NCBI GenBank assembly: GCA_905221615.1 | Contig: CAJNDT010001890.1 | Location: forward strand, 1,728,602 to 1,792,601 | Origin: Symbiodinium sp. CCMP2592 | Lineage: Eukaryota > Sar > Dinophyceae > Suessiales > Symbiodiniaceae | Direction of reading: 5' to 3' | DNA: 64,000 nt | Shown: positions 1 to 9,900 of the stretch, one piece after another | How the letters are laid out: each line of letters starts with the position of its first letter | Numbering within the stretch: position 1 is the first letter of the stretch | Notes under the pieces: model-generated | What the model was told of the DNA's origin: nothing | Databases searched by the model: none | What the model saw: the letters and a program-made list of their open reading frames with translations, nothing else | Position numbers and translations under genes: made by a program

Positions 1-50
1 TCTCCTAAACCCTAAACCCTGAACCGTTAACCCTCAACCTTAATCCTTAA

Positions 51-96
51 CCCTTTGCGCCGAACCAGAACCACAGGGTTTAGATCAACAAGGCTT
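51..96 (+). repeat. Left copy of a 46-bp inverted repeat, candidate terminal repeat
   Basis: The reverse complement of this stretch matches 44,261-44,306 at 42 of 46 positions with no gap. I see no other copy in the window. Outside it, positions 1-50 are degenerate CCCTAAA telomere-like sequence. Inside it, a T-rich tract begins. The motif GGCAGAGTGCC occurs only between the two copies. It could be the terminal inverted repeat of a 44-kb element, or a dispersed subtelomeric repeat that happens to be inverted here. Only 50 bp of left flank is visible, so no target-site duplication can be judged. Confidence 0.6.
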
Positions 97-448
97 ATAT
101 GAAAGGAACCCAAAATCTCATTTTTGTATGTGGTTGGCTTTATTTGTGTTTAAAAGTGTTTTTTTGTATTTAAAAGTATTGTTTTGTATTTAAAAGTTTT
201 TTAAATAGGTTTTTTTGTGTTTTACAGTTGTTAAAATTCTTTTATTTTATTTTTGGTGTAAAAAATACATGTTTGTGAATTTTGTTTCTGAGTGAGTCAA
301 TTGGCTTCCTGTTGTTCTACCTGGTTTCCTGCTGCTGTATGTCTACAAAATTGTTGTTTATTTGTTGTTGAAGTTAATAATTTTTAAAATTTAATCTTTT
401 TAAATAGTTTTGGGTTGTGATTGAACAAAGAAGGGAGGCCGTAGTGAC
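97..448. other. T-rich non-coding tract
   Basis: The plus strand is strongly T-rich, with recurrent TTTAAAAGT words between about 145 and 210. No gene or exact motif copy is seen. A comparable T-rich tract with the same words and orientation lies at 43,870-44,250, just inside the other 46-bp inverted repeat. Confidence 0.6.
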
Positions 449-474
449 ATGTTGACTTGCCTTGAGACCTTGCC

Positions 475-1009
475 CTTACCCACACGGATCGACTGCCCAT
501 CTCGGTTCGTGGACACCGTTGGCCGGGTGTCAGGTGCTGAGTCGATGGTACCTGGACCGCCTTGGGGCCAACGTGCCAGGGCAGTGGCATATGACACCCG
601 GGCACATGGGCTAAAGTGCCGGGTGGGGTGGTCCAGTGGTTGTGGCTTGATTTGTTCTCCCAACCAGGAGGGGAGGCCATCCATGCTTGTCACGTTAGTT
701 AGGGAGCCTTGCGACTTGGATCGACAGAGGCAGAGTGCCACCTTACCCACACGGATCGACTGCCCATCTCGGTTCGTGGACACCGTTGGCCGGGTGTCAG
801 GTGTTGTCGATGGTACCTGGACCGCCTTGGGGCCAACGTGCCAGGGCAGTGGCATATGACACCCGGGCACATGGGCTAAAGTGCCGGGTGGGGTGGTCCA
901 GTGGTTGTGGCTTTTTTATTTTTCTCCCAACCAGGAGGGGAGGCCATCCATGCTTGTCACGTTAGTTAGGGAGCCTTGCGACTTGGATCGACAGAGGCAG
1001 AGTGCCAGT
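475..1009 (+). repeat. Two tandem 267-bp repeat units, each ending in the motif
   Basis: Units 475-741 and 742-1,009 are nearly identical and each ends in GGCAGAGTGCC (729 and 996). Both contain the words TTGGCCGGGTGTCAGGTG and CACCCGGGCACATGGGCT. Related sequence reappears after the assembly gap at 36,600-37,790 in the same orientation. The unit is open on both strands for more than 100 codons, which reflects composition rather than a gene. Confidence 0.85.
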
Positions 1010-1398
1010 CGAGCCTCTCGAGGTTGCCTTACTTAAGTCCCTGCCCCATCGGGGTTGCTCCCCACACCGTTGGCCAGGTCTAAGTGTTCGGTTTGAATCC
1101 AAGCCTAGTGAACGCCTTCTCTTCCATTTCCTTCTCTCCCATCGGTCTTCATCGGCTTCCAGCCCATCGAGAAGTGGATGCCAACTGCTGGGATCTCAGC
1201 ATCAGCTTGCTTCAGCTACTTCCATTATTATGGTACAGTCCTGGCACCGAGGCTCATGACGAGGATCCTGAGGACATGCTGCCATCGCAGAGGACAAGCT
1301 GCCTTGCATAGTCAGTGAGCGTGTCATGTATCGCAACTTGCCGCTGCAGCAGTTGTGCTCGCTGTTGCCCTGCGTAATCTACTATAGTCGTGTTACAG
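1010..1398. other. Non-coding spacer related to the region after the gap
   Basis: Positions 1,005-1,090 match 36,638-36,735 well, including GGGGTTGCTCCCCACACC, in the same orientation. The rest shows no recognisable feature. It leads into the first copy of the tandem duplication. Confidence 0.5.
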
Positions 1399-1448
1399 CT
1401 GCTCTGTCTCTAGTCTAAGTCGTAGTAGGCCCCCCTGCAAGCCGGCAG

Positions 1449-1787
1449 ATGTCGTCGATGTCGTGGAGTGACAGTGAGTCTGTGGGCTCGGACTGGGTTC
1501 TGGTTGACGATGAGGGTGCAAGTACTGCGGGCTCGGTCGCGGACAGTGCTGACGACGATGATTATGTGATTCCGTTCGACGAGATGCTAGAGGAGTCCTT
1601 TTCGACATTGTGGATGTTTCTGGATTCTAAAGAGCGTGGGCAAGTCTTTCGAGCAGCCTTCCATATCAATGAACAGATCATGTTCGTACTGTTTCCGAGA
1701 CTTTTGCGGGATTTTAGGCAAGGCAGAGTGCCAGGAATTTTATATTTCAATGTGACAGACGAATGGCTGTCGTCACTGAATCAATGA
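1449..1787 (+). CDS. Small acidic orphan protein, copy A (112 aa)
   Basis: This 112-aa ORF opens with an ATG just after the duplicated leader. The N-terminus is Ser/Asp-rich (residues 1-45), followed by a more hydrophobic core with ESFSTLW and the motif-encoded GRVPGILY near residue 95. Its paralogue at 2,300-2,641 aligns over the full length at roughly 60-65% identity. By eye the differences are almost all amino-acid changing, while adjacent non-coding DNA is about 96% identical. Reading-frame retention with heavy amino-acid change suggests it is translated and under diversifying pressure. I do not recognise the family; no membrane segment or signal peptide is evident. Confidence 0.6.
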   Translation: MSSMSWSDSESVGSDWVLVDDEGASTAGSVADSADDDDYVIPFDEMLEESFSTLWMFLDSKERGQVFRAAFHINEQIMFVLFPRLLRDFRQGRVPGILYFNVTDEWLSSLNQ

Positions 1788-2299
1788 TTTGTCGTGTTTG
1801 TACAGCCTCCGCGACAGTATCACGGATCTTGGGGAAGGCAGAGTGCCGGGTTTGCGTGTGTTTAGGGGATTTTGAATTCGACGATCTAGCCAGCAGAGCT
1901 AGACTGTCCGATTTGAGACCTCAGCGGTAGTGTGCGCAACTTGGATTCAAAACGGTTACCCAGCATGACATGCTGACTACACAGTGCCGGGTGGCAGTGA
2001 TGTCCTCAGGACCCTGCTGTCTCCGAGGCTGGCTGCCTGCCTGCATAGTCTGTCAGTGAGTTGACTTGCACCATACATGATCGACATCTGCCGGCCAGAG
2101 AATCAAGCGATTCATGCATACTGATGTAACAGTAGTAACAAAATGTTACATATCATTGATTAATGTACTATATAGTGATGCATTAGTCACTGTTAATGTT
2201 TTAATCGTTGGACAATTGTGTGCTCGATGAAAGCAGTGATGCCGACGACCTGCTCTGTCTCTAGTCTAAGTCGTAGTAGGCCCCCCTGCAAGCCGGCAG
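1788..2299. other. Spacer of duplication unit A
   Basis: Non-coding. It holds one motif copy (1,837) shortly after the stop of copy A and is repeated at 2,642-3,088 with about 4% difference. An AT-rich stretch lies at 2,130-2,220. I see no further feature. Confidence 0.6.
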
Positions 2300-2641
2300 A
2301 TGTCGTCGATGTCGTGCAGTGACAGTGAGTCTCTGGACTCGGACTGGATTCTGGTTGCCGATGAGCGTGCAAGCACTGTGGCCTCGATCATGGACAGTGA
2401 CTACGATGATTATGTGATTTATTTCGACGCGCTGCTAGAGGAGTCCTTTTCGACATTGTGGTTCTTTCTGAATTCTGAAGAGCGTGGGCATGTCTTGCAA
2501 GTAGACTGGCATATCAATGATATGATCCTGCACGTACTCTTTCCGAGATTTATGCAGGATTACAGTGAAGGCAGAGTGCCAGGAATTTTATATTACAATG
2601 ACGTGCGAGACGAAGCTCTGTCGTCAATGATGAATCAGTGA
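2300..2641 (+). CDS. Small acidic orphan protein, copy B (113 aa)
   Basis: Paralogue of the gene at 1,449, with the same start context. It has an in-frame 2-residue shortening in the Asp run near residue 34 and small in-frame length changes near the C-terminus. Conserved landmarks are MSSMS, SDSES, EESFSTLW and the motif-encoded EGRVPGILY. Most other positions have changed. I counted more than 30 replacements against about three synonymous changes. That is the opposite of a decaying pseudogene, because no stop or frameshift has arisen. Function unknown. Confidence 0.6.
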   Translation: MSSMSCSDSESLDSDWILVADERASTVASIMDSDYDDYVIYFDALLEESFSTLWFFLNSEERGHVLQVDWHINDMILHVLFPRFMQDYSEGRVPGILYYNDVRDEALSSMMNQ

Positions 2642-3088
2642 TTCATCGTGTTTGTACAGCCTCCGAGACCGCATTACGGATGTTGGGGAAGGCAGAGTGC
2701 CGGGTTTGCGTGTGCTTAGAGGATTTTGAATTCGACGATCTAGCCAGCAGAGCTAGACTGTCCGATTGGAGACCTCAGCGGTAGTGTGCGCAACTTGGAT
2801 TCCAAAAGGTTACCCAGCATGACATGCTGACTACACAGTGCCGGGTGGCAGTGACGTCCTCAGGACCCTGCTGTCTCCGAGGCTGGCTGCCTGCCTGCCT
2901 GCCTGCATAGTCTGTCAGTGAGTTGCCTTGCACCATACATGATCGACATCTGCCGGCCAGATAATCAAGTGATTCATTCATACTGATGTAACAGTAGTAA
3001 CACAATGTTACATATCATTGGTTAATGTACTGTATAGTGATGCATTAGTCACTGTTAATGTTTTAATCGTTGGACAATTGGGTGCTCG
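2642..3088. other. Spacer of duplication unit B
   Basis: Non-coding copy of 1,788-2,249. It has a motif copy at 2,691 and a GCCT microsatellite near 2,890. It runs directly into the start of the phosphatase-like gene. Confidence 0.6.
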
Positions 3089-4387
3089 ATGAAAGCAGTG
3101 ATGCCGACGACCGTTTCAAGGTGCTCAGGGAGTTCCGAGGCAGAGTGCCAGACTTCTGCTGCTGACCATCAGAATCAGGCCAATCACATTGACCTTGGCA
3201 GTGATTACTGGAACGAAGCCGTGCAACAACTTCGGTGGAATTGTTTACACTGTGGCAGATCAGCTGCCGACTATACCACCGGGCTCCGAAAGATCCAAAG
3301 GGCTGCACAATTGGATCAACGAATCAAATTGGCAGTTGAGGCCATCTCAGATTTCGGAGATATGGATATGAAGTTGTACAAAGCATGGACCGGCCAGACA
3401 GATGTGCTGCCTGGGTCGATCCCGCCACCTCGGCCATGCCAGCATGATGTCGAGACGTGGCCCATGGATGATGTTTTGATTTACGACCATCCCCAGTGGC
3501 AACTGTTTGTTGGCAGTATTGGTTGCCCGATCCGATATGACCAGCTCCGGGTCAAGCCTGACATTGTCATCTCTATGAATGCAGATGACAGACCTCGGAA
3601 TTTTGAGCCATGGGACTGGTATCAGTATTTGGCGAATTGTGGACCGTTTGGCACTGCACATCTTCGGTATGGTGGCTGGGATCAAACACATGCCAATGAC
3701 TTTGATGCTGAACAAAGAAGTCATGAGTTCAAGACCATTTGGCGCCGCCTCATTTCAGATTTCAGAAAGATTATGATGTGCTGGCAGCGCTCAGCAGAGG
3801 AGTTCAGCCAGAGTCAAAGGCAGAGTGCCATCAAGGGCAAAATGATGGGCAAGGCCAATGGCGGCAGGGGCAAGGGCAAGACAATCAGCAAGGGCTACAG
3901 CGGCCCCTGTCAGGTTTCCAATCACATGCAAAGCCAGAAGGCATCGACGAAGGGCTCATTTGGCTATGGCTGCTCCTATGACAAGGGCTTCAGCAAGGGA
4001 AGTGACATGGGCAGCCTGTTCGGAAGAGCCGCTGAAGGAAGGCAGAGTGCCGATGGAAGGCAGAGTGCCTTGAAGGTGGCCGATGAGACATTCCCTGGTG
4101 AGCTCGGTAATGCTCTTGCTTTGTTGGAGGCGATGAAGCTTCAGGGAGGTGGTCGGAAGCGTGGAGGCAAGAAGAGGCCAATTCGTGTGCTTGTCCATTG
4201 CTACGGTGGCATTAACAGGACCTGTGCTGCTTATTGTGTCCTAGTCATGGCCTTTGCCTCGATGACCATGGAACAAGCCATTGTCAGGTGGATCAACCAC
4301 CGAGCCTACTATGCTCCATTCCGGGATCGTGAGTACATGATTGAAGCACTGCTGGAAATGCAGGATGAGCTGCACACGTACAGTTGA
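3089..4387 (+). CDS. Dual-specificity-phosphatase-like protein, domain split by a motif-bearing insert
   Basis: 432 aa. The catalytic signature VHCYGGINRT fits the cysteine-phosphatase P-loop H-C-x5-R-[ST], with Cys371 as nucleophile and Arg377. A likely general acid is Asp332 (VADET), followed by a helix ALALLEAM, as in the DSP fold. The earlier strand FVGSIGCPI (about residues 135-143) looks like the N-terminal part of the same domain. Between them, residues about 240-330 form a Gly/Lys/Gln-rich low-complexity insert that carries three R-Q-S-A motif copies. Family role: removal of phosphate from Ser/Thr/Tyr or other substrates; the actual substrate is unknown. The first codons lie in the end of the tandem duplication. 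A partial mirrored copy is at 35,484-36,271. Confidence 0.75.
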   Translation: MKAVMPTTVSRCSGSSEAECQTSAADHQNQANHIDLGSDYWNEAVQQLRWNCLHCGRSAADYTTGLRKIQRAAQLDQRIKLAVEAISDFGDMDMKLYKAWTGQTDVLPGSIPPPRPCQHDVETWPMDDVLIYDHPQWQLFVGSIGCPIRYDQLRVKPDIVISMNADDRPRNFEPWDWYQYLANCGPFGTAHLRYGGWDQTHANDFDAEQRSHEFKTIWRRLISDFRKIMMCWQRSAEEFSQSQRQSAIKGKMMGKANGGRGKGKTISKGYSGPCQVSNHMQSQKASTKGSFGYGCSYDKGFSKGSDMGSLFGRAAEGRQSADGRQSALKVADETFPGELGNALALLEAMKLQGGGRKRGGKKRPIRVLVHCYGGINRTCAAYCVLVMAFASMTMEQAIVRWINHRAYYAPFRDREYMIEALLEMQDELHTYS

Positions 4388-4731
4388 TCATCGACACTGA
4401 ACCCGAAGTCCATGGTCAAACAGTTCTGCTCCAATGAATGATTCTGAGCCGTCGAAATTTGTGTCCCGACACTGGCCCAGCCAGAGAGTCCTGGACCCGA
4501 CACTGGACTGCTGGCTGGAAGTGAAACACAGTCCTTACCTTGAAAAGGCTAATAGTTACATTCCCACTTTCAGCTGGCAGTCACAGCTTAATTCGTGCGT
4601 TTAAACCTGGCTGCCGGTGTTACTGACTGAGCTTAAAAAGAAAGTGAGATCATGCCCGTCTCGGTTGTGGAAACTGTCAGTTCCTTTGTCGGTTGTGCCG
4701 ACATGGTGATCAGGGCCGCTGGGGCGATTGG
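4388..4731. other. Spacer, possibly containing an intron of the next gene
   Basis: No motif copy and no recognisable element. A candidate acceptor (TGTTGCAG, about 4,831-4,838) lies a little downstream. That means the first coding exon of the next gene may begin near 4,839 rather than at the first ATG. Confidence 0.35.
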
Positions 4732-5493
4732 ATGAGTGAATCCAGCCGGCGACTCAGTGGGTGCAAATGTGACTTTAACAGTCAGTCTCCGGTGATTGTA
4801 ATGAGTGCTCATTTTTGCCTACTTGTGCTGTTGCAGCAGTCTGGTTCAGGTAAGGCAGAGTGCCCTTGTCCCAATTGTGCAGTGGGCAAGTCATTATCCG
4901 CCATGGAAAACACAGGGGCAGGCCGCCACCGCACTCAGCTGCAAGAGTTTTCAAATTGGCAGCTGACCAACTCATTGAACAACGCTCAAGCCCAAAGAAC
5001 AAGTCAGGTCGGGAAGGGAGCAGGAAAGCCAGGGCAGACTGCCACAGGGCAGAGTGCCACAGGGCAGAGTGCCAGCGCGAGCAAGGGCGATCTTGGCAAG
5101 GGCAAGGGAAAGAAGGGCAAGACCCCGATGCAAGACCCCAACCAGACCCTTCACACATACTTCATGTGCGTGGAGGACGTTTGGCAGGCAGTGGGCAGTG
5201 TGTTTGATGATAATCATAGCATGTGTTGATTGTGACTGTTTCTTACTGCTTGACTGGATGTCTCCCTGCAGATTCGCTGGGACTTCTTGAAAGGGAACGG
5301 CATCAGCGCTTGGGCGCAACCCGGTTCCTCGGAGACCAAAAACCATCCGCACTGGTCCTTGCGCCCCACGGCCCAGTTGGCCCTTGAACGCTACCAATGG
5401 TGGCCAGACAGCATTAGATGGCCACTCAGATGCAAGCCATGCTTCGACGCTACATTTATTTATTATCTTATATCTACGGATCTTAATAATTAA
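4732..5493 (+). CDS. Lys/Gly-rich two-exon gene of unknown function
   Basis: Proposed exons are about 4,732-5,187 and 5,272-5,493. Exon 1 is hydrophilic, with motif-derived KAEC (4,854) and tandem GQSATGQSA (5,048 and 5,063, spacing 15), then a GKGKGKKGK tract and the folded-looking HTYFMCVEDVWQ. An 84-bp intron with a GC donor (CAG|GCAG) and TGCAG acceptor would join VEDVWQ in frame to IRWDFLKGNG. A GT donor a few bases later is an alternative. Exon 2 is Trp/Arg-rich (HWSLRP, RYQWWP). The true start is uncertain and may lie in an upstream exon. No known domain recognised. Confidence 0.45.
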
Positions 5494-5593
5494 AACTGAC
5501 TAGAATCAAGTAGCAACTTCAACATGATCTCAGTTCAGGATCGATAAACAGGCACCGCCACTTTACCTGAAGCTGGAGCTCACCGGTGCAGGC

Positions 5594-5854
5594 ATGCAAG
5601 TGATGACGGAGAGAAGATGGCTCTATGCCTGTCATCAGGGCTGGGCGCGGGGGGCTGAGAATTTGACGCTGTGGGAAGGGGAAGTCCGCGAAGGTGAGCA
5701 ACTCTTGTGGACCACGACCATGGTGAGATTCGGTTACGACGAAGATGATCCGGAGGCCTGGAATGAAGAGCGTGTGGACGATGAGGAGGATTACAACGAG
5801 TTCGAGCCTGCTATTGTGCAAGAAAACATCCTGATGATGGACGGCGAATCGTGA
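5594..5854 (+). CDS. Small acidic protein (86 aa)
   Basis: Starts at ATG in GGCATGCAAGTGATG and ends just before a cluster of three motif copies. The N-terminal half is Trp/Arg-containing (ERRWLYACHQGW). The C-terminal half is very acidic (YDEDDPEAW, DDEEDY). The mirrored copy at 34,017-34,277 keeps the frame with one visible amino-acid change. It may be an exon of a larger gene, because an acceptor-like GGTGCAG lies immediately upstream. Function unknown. Confidence 0.45.
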   Translation: MQVMTERRWLYACHQGWARGAENLTLWEGEVREGEQLLWTTTMVRFGYDEDDPEAWNEERVDDEEDYNEFEPAIVQENILMMDGES

Positions 5855-6980
5855 GAAAAAAGAAGGGCAGAGTGCCTTAAAAGGCAGAGTGCCAAAGGCA
5901 GAGTGCCCAGAATTGGACCATTCAGTGAGTGGCAAATTCCAACATCAATTTAATTTACAGGCCAGGACAGTGACGAAGGCAGAGTGCCAGGTGGGTCAGG
6001 CTTCGTCGACTGACTCTTCTCAAGTTTTTCAGTGCCGATGTCTGCTCATGTGGACTTCTGCCTGCCTTTCGCACAGCAACAGGTTATTTGTTTGTGGTGC
6101 AGGCAAACCAACAAGTCATGATCAAAGTTGTGAGTGTTTTGGAGAAGGCCTCGTCGCTGTCAGAGTAGTGCCTCCAGAAGAGCATTGCTTGCTGCAGAAG
6201 CAAAACTGTGAGTGCTGAGACTTCTGAAGACCGAGCACTTCTGAGTTCTGTTGGATGTGTTGGGTTTGCGACTGTGCTGAGAGAGTCTGAGTATGAATGA
6301 AAGTGACCATGCAAGGTTTGGCCGTCAGCTGGCGTCTCCAGACCCCAGGATTGCTGGTCATCGGTGCTGTTCTTAGCTTCCGATCATGCTGCTTCTGCGT
6401 TGCCAAATTCAACTTAGCATTCTCGGGCTTCTGAAGTGTCATGTCATGATTGTTTTGCCTATGGCTTATGATGGTTGCTCAGGTTTCAAATGTTGCTGCA
6501 GTGGTCCTTGAATCATGGCATATGGCAGATTTGAATATCAACACAGCCCTTGAATTAGGTTTCATTCGTGTGCTAAGCTCCCGATCATGCTGAGTCTGTC
6601 TGGCCCCTCAATTAAGTTAAACTCCGTGTAGCTGCTGCTTCAATAAAAGTGTCATGTCATGATTATTCTGTCGATGGAGTTGCTCAAAGTGAAGTGAGTC
6701 GTGGTCCTTGAATGATGGCATATGCATGATATTTAATGTCAATGTGAGCATAATATCAAAATATAGTTGATATAATTTAAATTGTGTCAAATACTAGTAA
6801 CTATAATCTAACAACACATTGACGTCAGAGGTAGTATATCATTTCGACATTATAAGGCAGAGTGCCGCCTCGCCATTCTTTGCAGAGTGCCTTGAGCTGG
6901 ACTGAGAAGGCTGAGTGCCTGCATCTGGCTGGACAAGGCAGAGTGCCGCAATCTGGCTGGACAAGGCAGAGTGCCGCAGG
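5855..6980. other. Long spacer or 5' leader with motif clusters and a diverged 200-bp duplication
   Basis: Three motif copies at 5,866, 5,883 and 5,897 are spaced 17 and 14 bp, not multiples of three, so this is not coding. Another is at 5,978. Positions about 6,372-6,540 and 6,572-6,740 form a diverged direct repeat sharing GATCATGCTG, GTGTCATGTCATGATT and GTGGTCCTTGAAT. AT-rich sequence follows at 6,740-6,850. At 6,920-6,975 two 28-bp units containing the motif precede the start codon of the next gene. The 28-bp spacing also argues that translation begins after them. Confidence 0.6.
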
Positions 6981-9900
6981 ATGACAGCGCCTGTGCATAC
7001 GAGTCCGCTTGGTCAGACGTTTTGGGCCAATGTGCGAGCCGGCAACATCACCTGTGAGTTTTACGAACAACAGCTGGATGGATCCTTGCAGATGGGTCCG
7101 AATTATCCCTGGCCGATCAAAAAACCTCTAGACTACTATGTCACAGCCTTCGGTGAGGTCCGCCTGCAATTCCGCGTGAGAGGCGGGAAAGGATTCAAAC
7201 AGTGCAAGTGTGAATGGAAATACGTCGGTCATGGAATGAATCGGGACTCAATGATTGCGAGGATCCCACAGCCGTGGGTCATCGACATTCTGAAGCTTCT
7301 GCGCGAGCTCAGGATTCCTCGGTCTGAAAGGCAGAGTGCCGAAGTCCTCAAAGCCTCGGAAGTCGCAGCAGAGGCCCTGAGACTGGTGGATTCTATTCCT
7401 GAAGATGCTCTGGACTTCAATAATCGGACAGATCAGGTGCACCTCTGTGTCAAGCTGCACAGGCCACTCGCAAAGGATGAAAAAGAGTGTGGAAACCAAT
7501 TTGACTGGCGTTTTCTGCAATCTCGAATGTTCACAACCCACTGGCAATCGTTTCCTGTCCCGCTCGCTTTCGACTTGAAAACCTTGGTCACCCATGCCTC
7601 GGGCGTAGTGGCACCGCGGATGAGAAAATCGGTGATCGTCACAGAAGCCAAAGGCAACGGGACGACTGTGGGAGCCTTCCTCAACCAGAGGTTTTCCGAC
7701 CCAAGCAAGTTCCCAGAGAAAGAGACCATGCTGATCCTCTTCAAGCTGTTCAAGTTTGTCTTGAAGCTACAAATGCATACCCTTAGGCTGGAAGGGAGTC
7801 TTCTGGGGGACCTCCATGAGAATAACATTACTGTCATGGGAGGCAGAGTGCCGGACCACAAAGGCAGAGTGCCAGTGGGGGCGGAGAATTTGACGTTTGC
7901 CTTGGTGGACTGCTCCGGTTGCCTACCAATTAGTGAGGTTCCCGCAAAAAAGATGAAGGGTCACCTCAACTGCTTTCTGAGCTTCTGGCAAATTCCCTCA
8001 AACCACAGCGCCACCGTCTCCGAGTACGCGTCACAGGTCTGGAAGAAGATGCTTGCTGCTGGCGAAAAATTCAAAACGGACTATGGACCGAATAAGTGGA
8101 GAGTTGGTGAAATGGTGTCCGATCTGTACAAGTTGTGCAAGAATCTGGAAGCAAAGTTCCAGCAGGGTCTGGACTTGATGCAACAATGCCAGCAAATGAG
8201 GGTCGAGGCAACAAGGGCAGTAATGAGCAGAATGCAGCCGCAGGCACTTGCGCCGCCGAATCCTCCGCCAACACCTCAGTGTTGGGATTCGACACCTCCC
8301 TGGGATCCCCCTGGATCTGCGACTGCAAAAGCCAAAGGGATGAAAGGAGGAGTGCCAGTAGAAGGCAGAGTGCCAGGCAAAGGCAAAGCAATACATCATC
8401 CTGATGGGACTCCTCCCAGGGGGGCCCGCCCGCCTTTGCATAAACCGCCTCAGCAAAAGGCGAGGCCTCCTGCTCCGTGGCAGGTGCCAGTAAGACCGCT
8501 GCGAAATGCTGGGCCTCTGCCTGATCACCCTTGGCAGCAGGAGTGGGAACCACTTCCTCCTGGCAGGGTGCAACCAGATCATCCTCCTCCTGGCAGGGGG
8601 CCGGTGCAACCAGATCATCCTCCTCCTGGCAAGGGCCCGGTGCAACCAGCTCATCCTCCTCCTGGCCACCAGCAGCAGCAACATCGCTGGGGCAGAACGG
8701 CCAGAATGCCCGTCATCCAGGACGAATACGATGCCTGGCATGACGATGAGCCGAATCCCGAGCCGAATTCCCGGCCAAGAGTGCCAGAGCCGATGGGTCC
8801 CCCGCCGGCAAAGCAAGGCAGAGTGCCAGAGCCGATGGGTCCCCCGCCGGCAAAGCAAGGCAGAGTGCCAGATCCCGAGCCGAATCCCCCGCCAAGAGTG
8901 CCAGAGCCGATGGGTCCCCCGCCGGCAAAGCAAGGCAGAGTGCCAGAGCCGATGGGTCCCCCGCCGGCAAAGCAGCCTCCTGCCAAAAGGAAATTCGGCG
9001 ACGGACAGCCTGTGCCTGTTGGTTCCAAGCCACAGTTTATGTCGGCAAGTGCTCCTGCTGAAATGACGGAAAAGCAAAGGATGGACGAGCAGGATTTCGC
9101 CAAGGAACTTGCCGAGTATGCTGACGATACGGCAAGAGGCTCCAATTTCGTTCCGCAGGGCCGACGCGCTGAGCCGGCCTGGGTGGCAAAGGCCCAGGGC
9201 TTGAAAAGCAAGGGCGACGCCGTCCCGATCGGGAAAGCAGCTTACTTCGCCCAAAAGGGCAAGCCTGCCGGAAAGGGCCACAAAGGCAGAGTGCCAGTGG
9301 AGGACAATATCCCTACTGACCTTGTTGGAAAGGGCCGTCCAGCCCTAGTGCCACTTGTTGGAAAGGGCCGTCCCAATATCCCTACTCACCTTGTTGGAAA
9401 GGGCCGTCCAGGCGAAGCTCATCCTGCTTTTTTGCGGCATATGAAGACGGAGAAGGGAGGAATATGGTTGGACCCCAAGGAGGAGGTGGAAGCCGAGGAG
9501 GAGGACACTTTGGTTGATGTTGTGGTGGAAGAGGAGGAGCCTGTGCAAGATCCGTCGGACGATGAAATGGAATTTGTCGAGGTTATGGTGCAGGATGAGC
9601 AACCGCCGCTTGAGATGGAGGCGGAGCCCGACCCGGATCGCTTGGACGAGGATGAGGGTGACAGCCAAGCAACAATGGTACTAGGGGACCATCTCCGAGA
9701 GGAGCAAGATGAGCCGATGCCTTCTGTACCGGAGACCCGGGTGACTGAGAGCGAGCACGATGCCGTCGTCGCCAAGGTCATGAACGAGCTGGAGGCTATG
9801 AATGTGGACCCGAGCCCGAAGGCTGCCGCAAACCCCAAGAGTGCGACTGCGCCAGTGCCTGGAGAGGTGAAGCCTTTCTTGGAAGCGGAGGAGGACCTCG

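Larger units (their letters stand above)
1399..3110 (+). repeat. Tandem duplication (851-bp and about 861-bp units), each with one small gene
   Basis: Unit A is 1,399-2,249 and unit B is 2,250-3,110. Each begins with CTGCTCTGTCTCTAGTCTAAG-like sequence and ends with a stretch containing GATGAAAGCAGTGATGCC. Non-coding parts differ at about 4% of positions, while the enclosed genes differ far more. Unit B has extra GCCT tetranucleotide copies near 2,890-2,905. The end of unit B supplies the start codon region of the downstream phosphatase-like gene. Confidence 0.9.

Noticed and set aside
1-60. True telomere at the window start
   Set aside because: Only two clean CCCTAAA units, then degenerate words; a functional telomere would be a long perfect array. 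Considered interstitial or subtelomeric debris.
449-859. Overlapping open frames on both strands at 384-965
   Set aside because: They lie wholly within a 267-bp tandem repeat that is stop-poor on both strands; no domain, and the paralogous repeats after the gap do not keep the frame.
8031-9281. A 416-codon frame antisense to the kinase-like gene
   Set aside because: The GC-rich Pro repeats are open in several frames. The antisense peptide is a Arg/Leu/His repeat, and the sense frame has globular domains and motif spacing in multiples of three.
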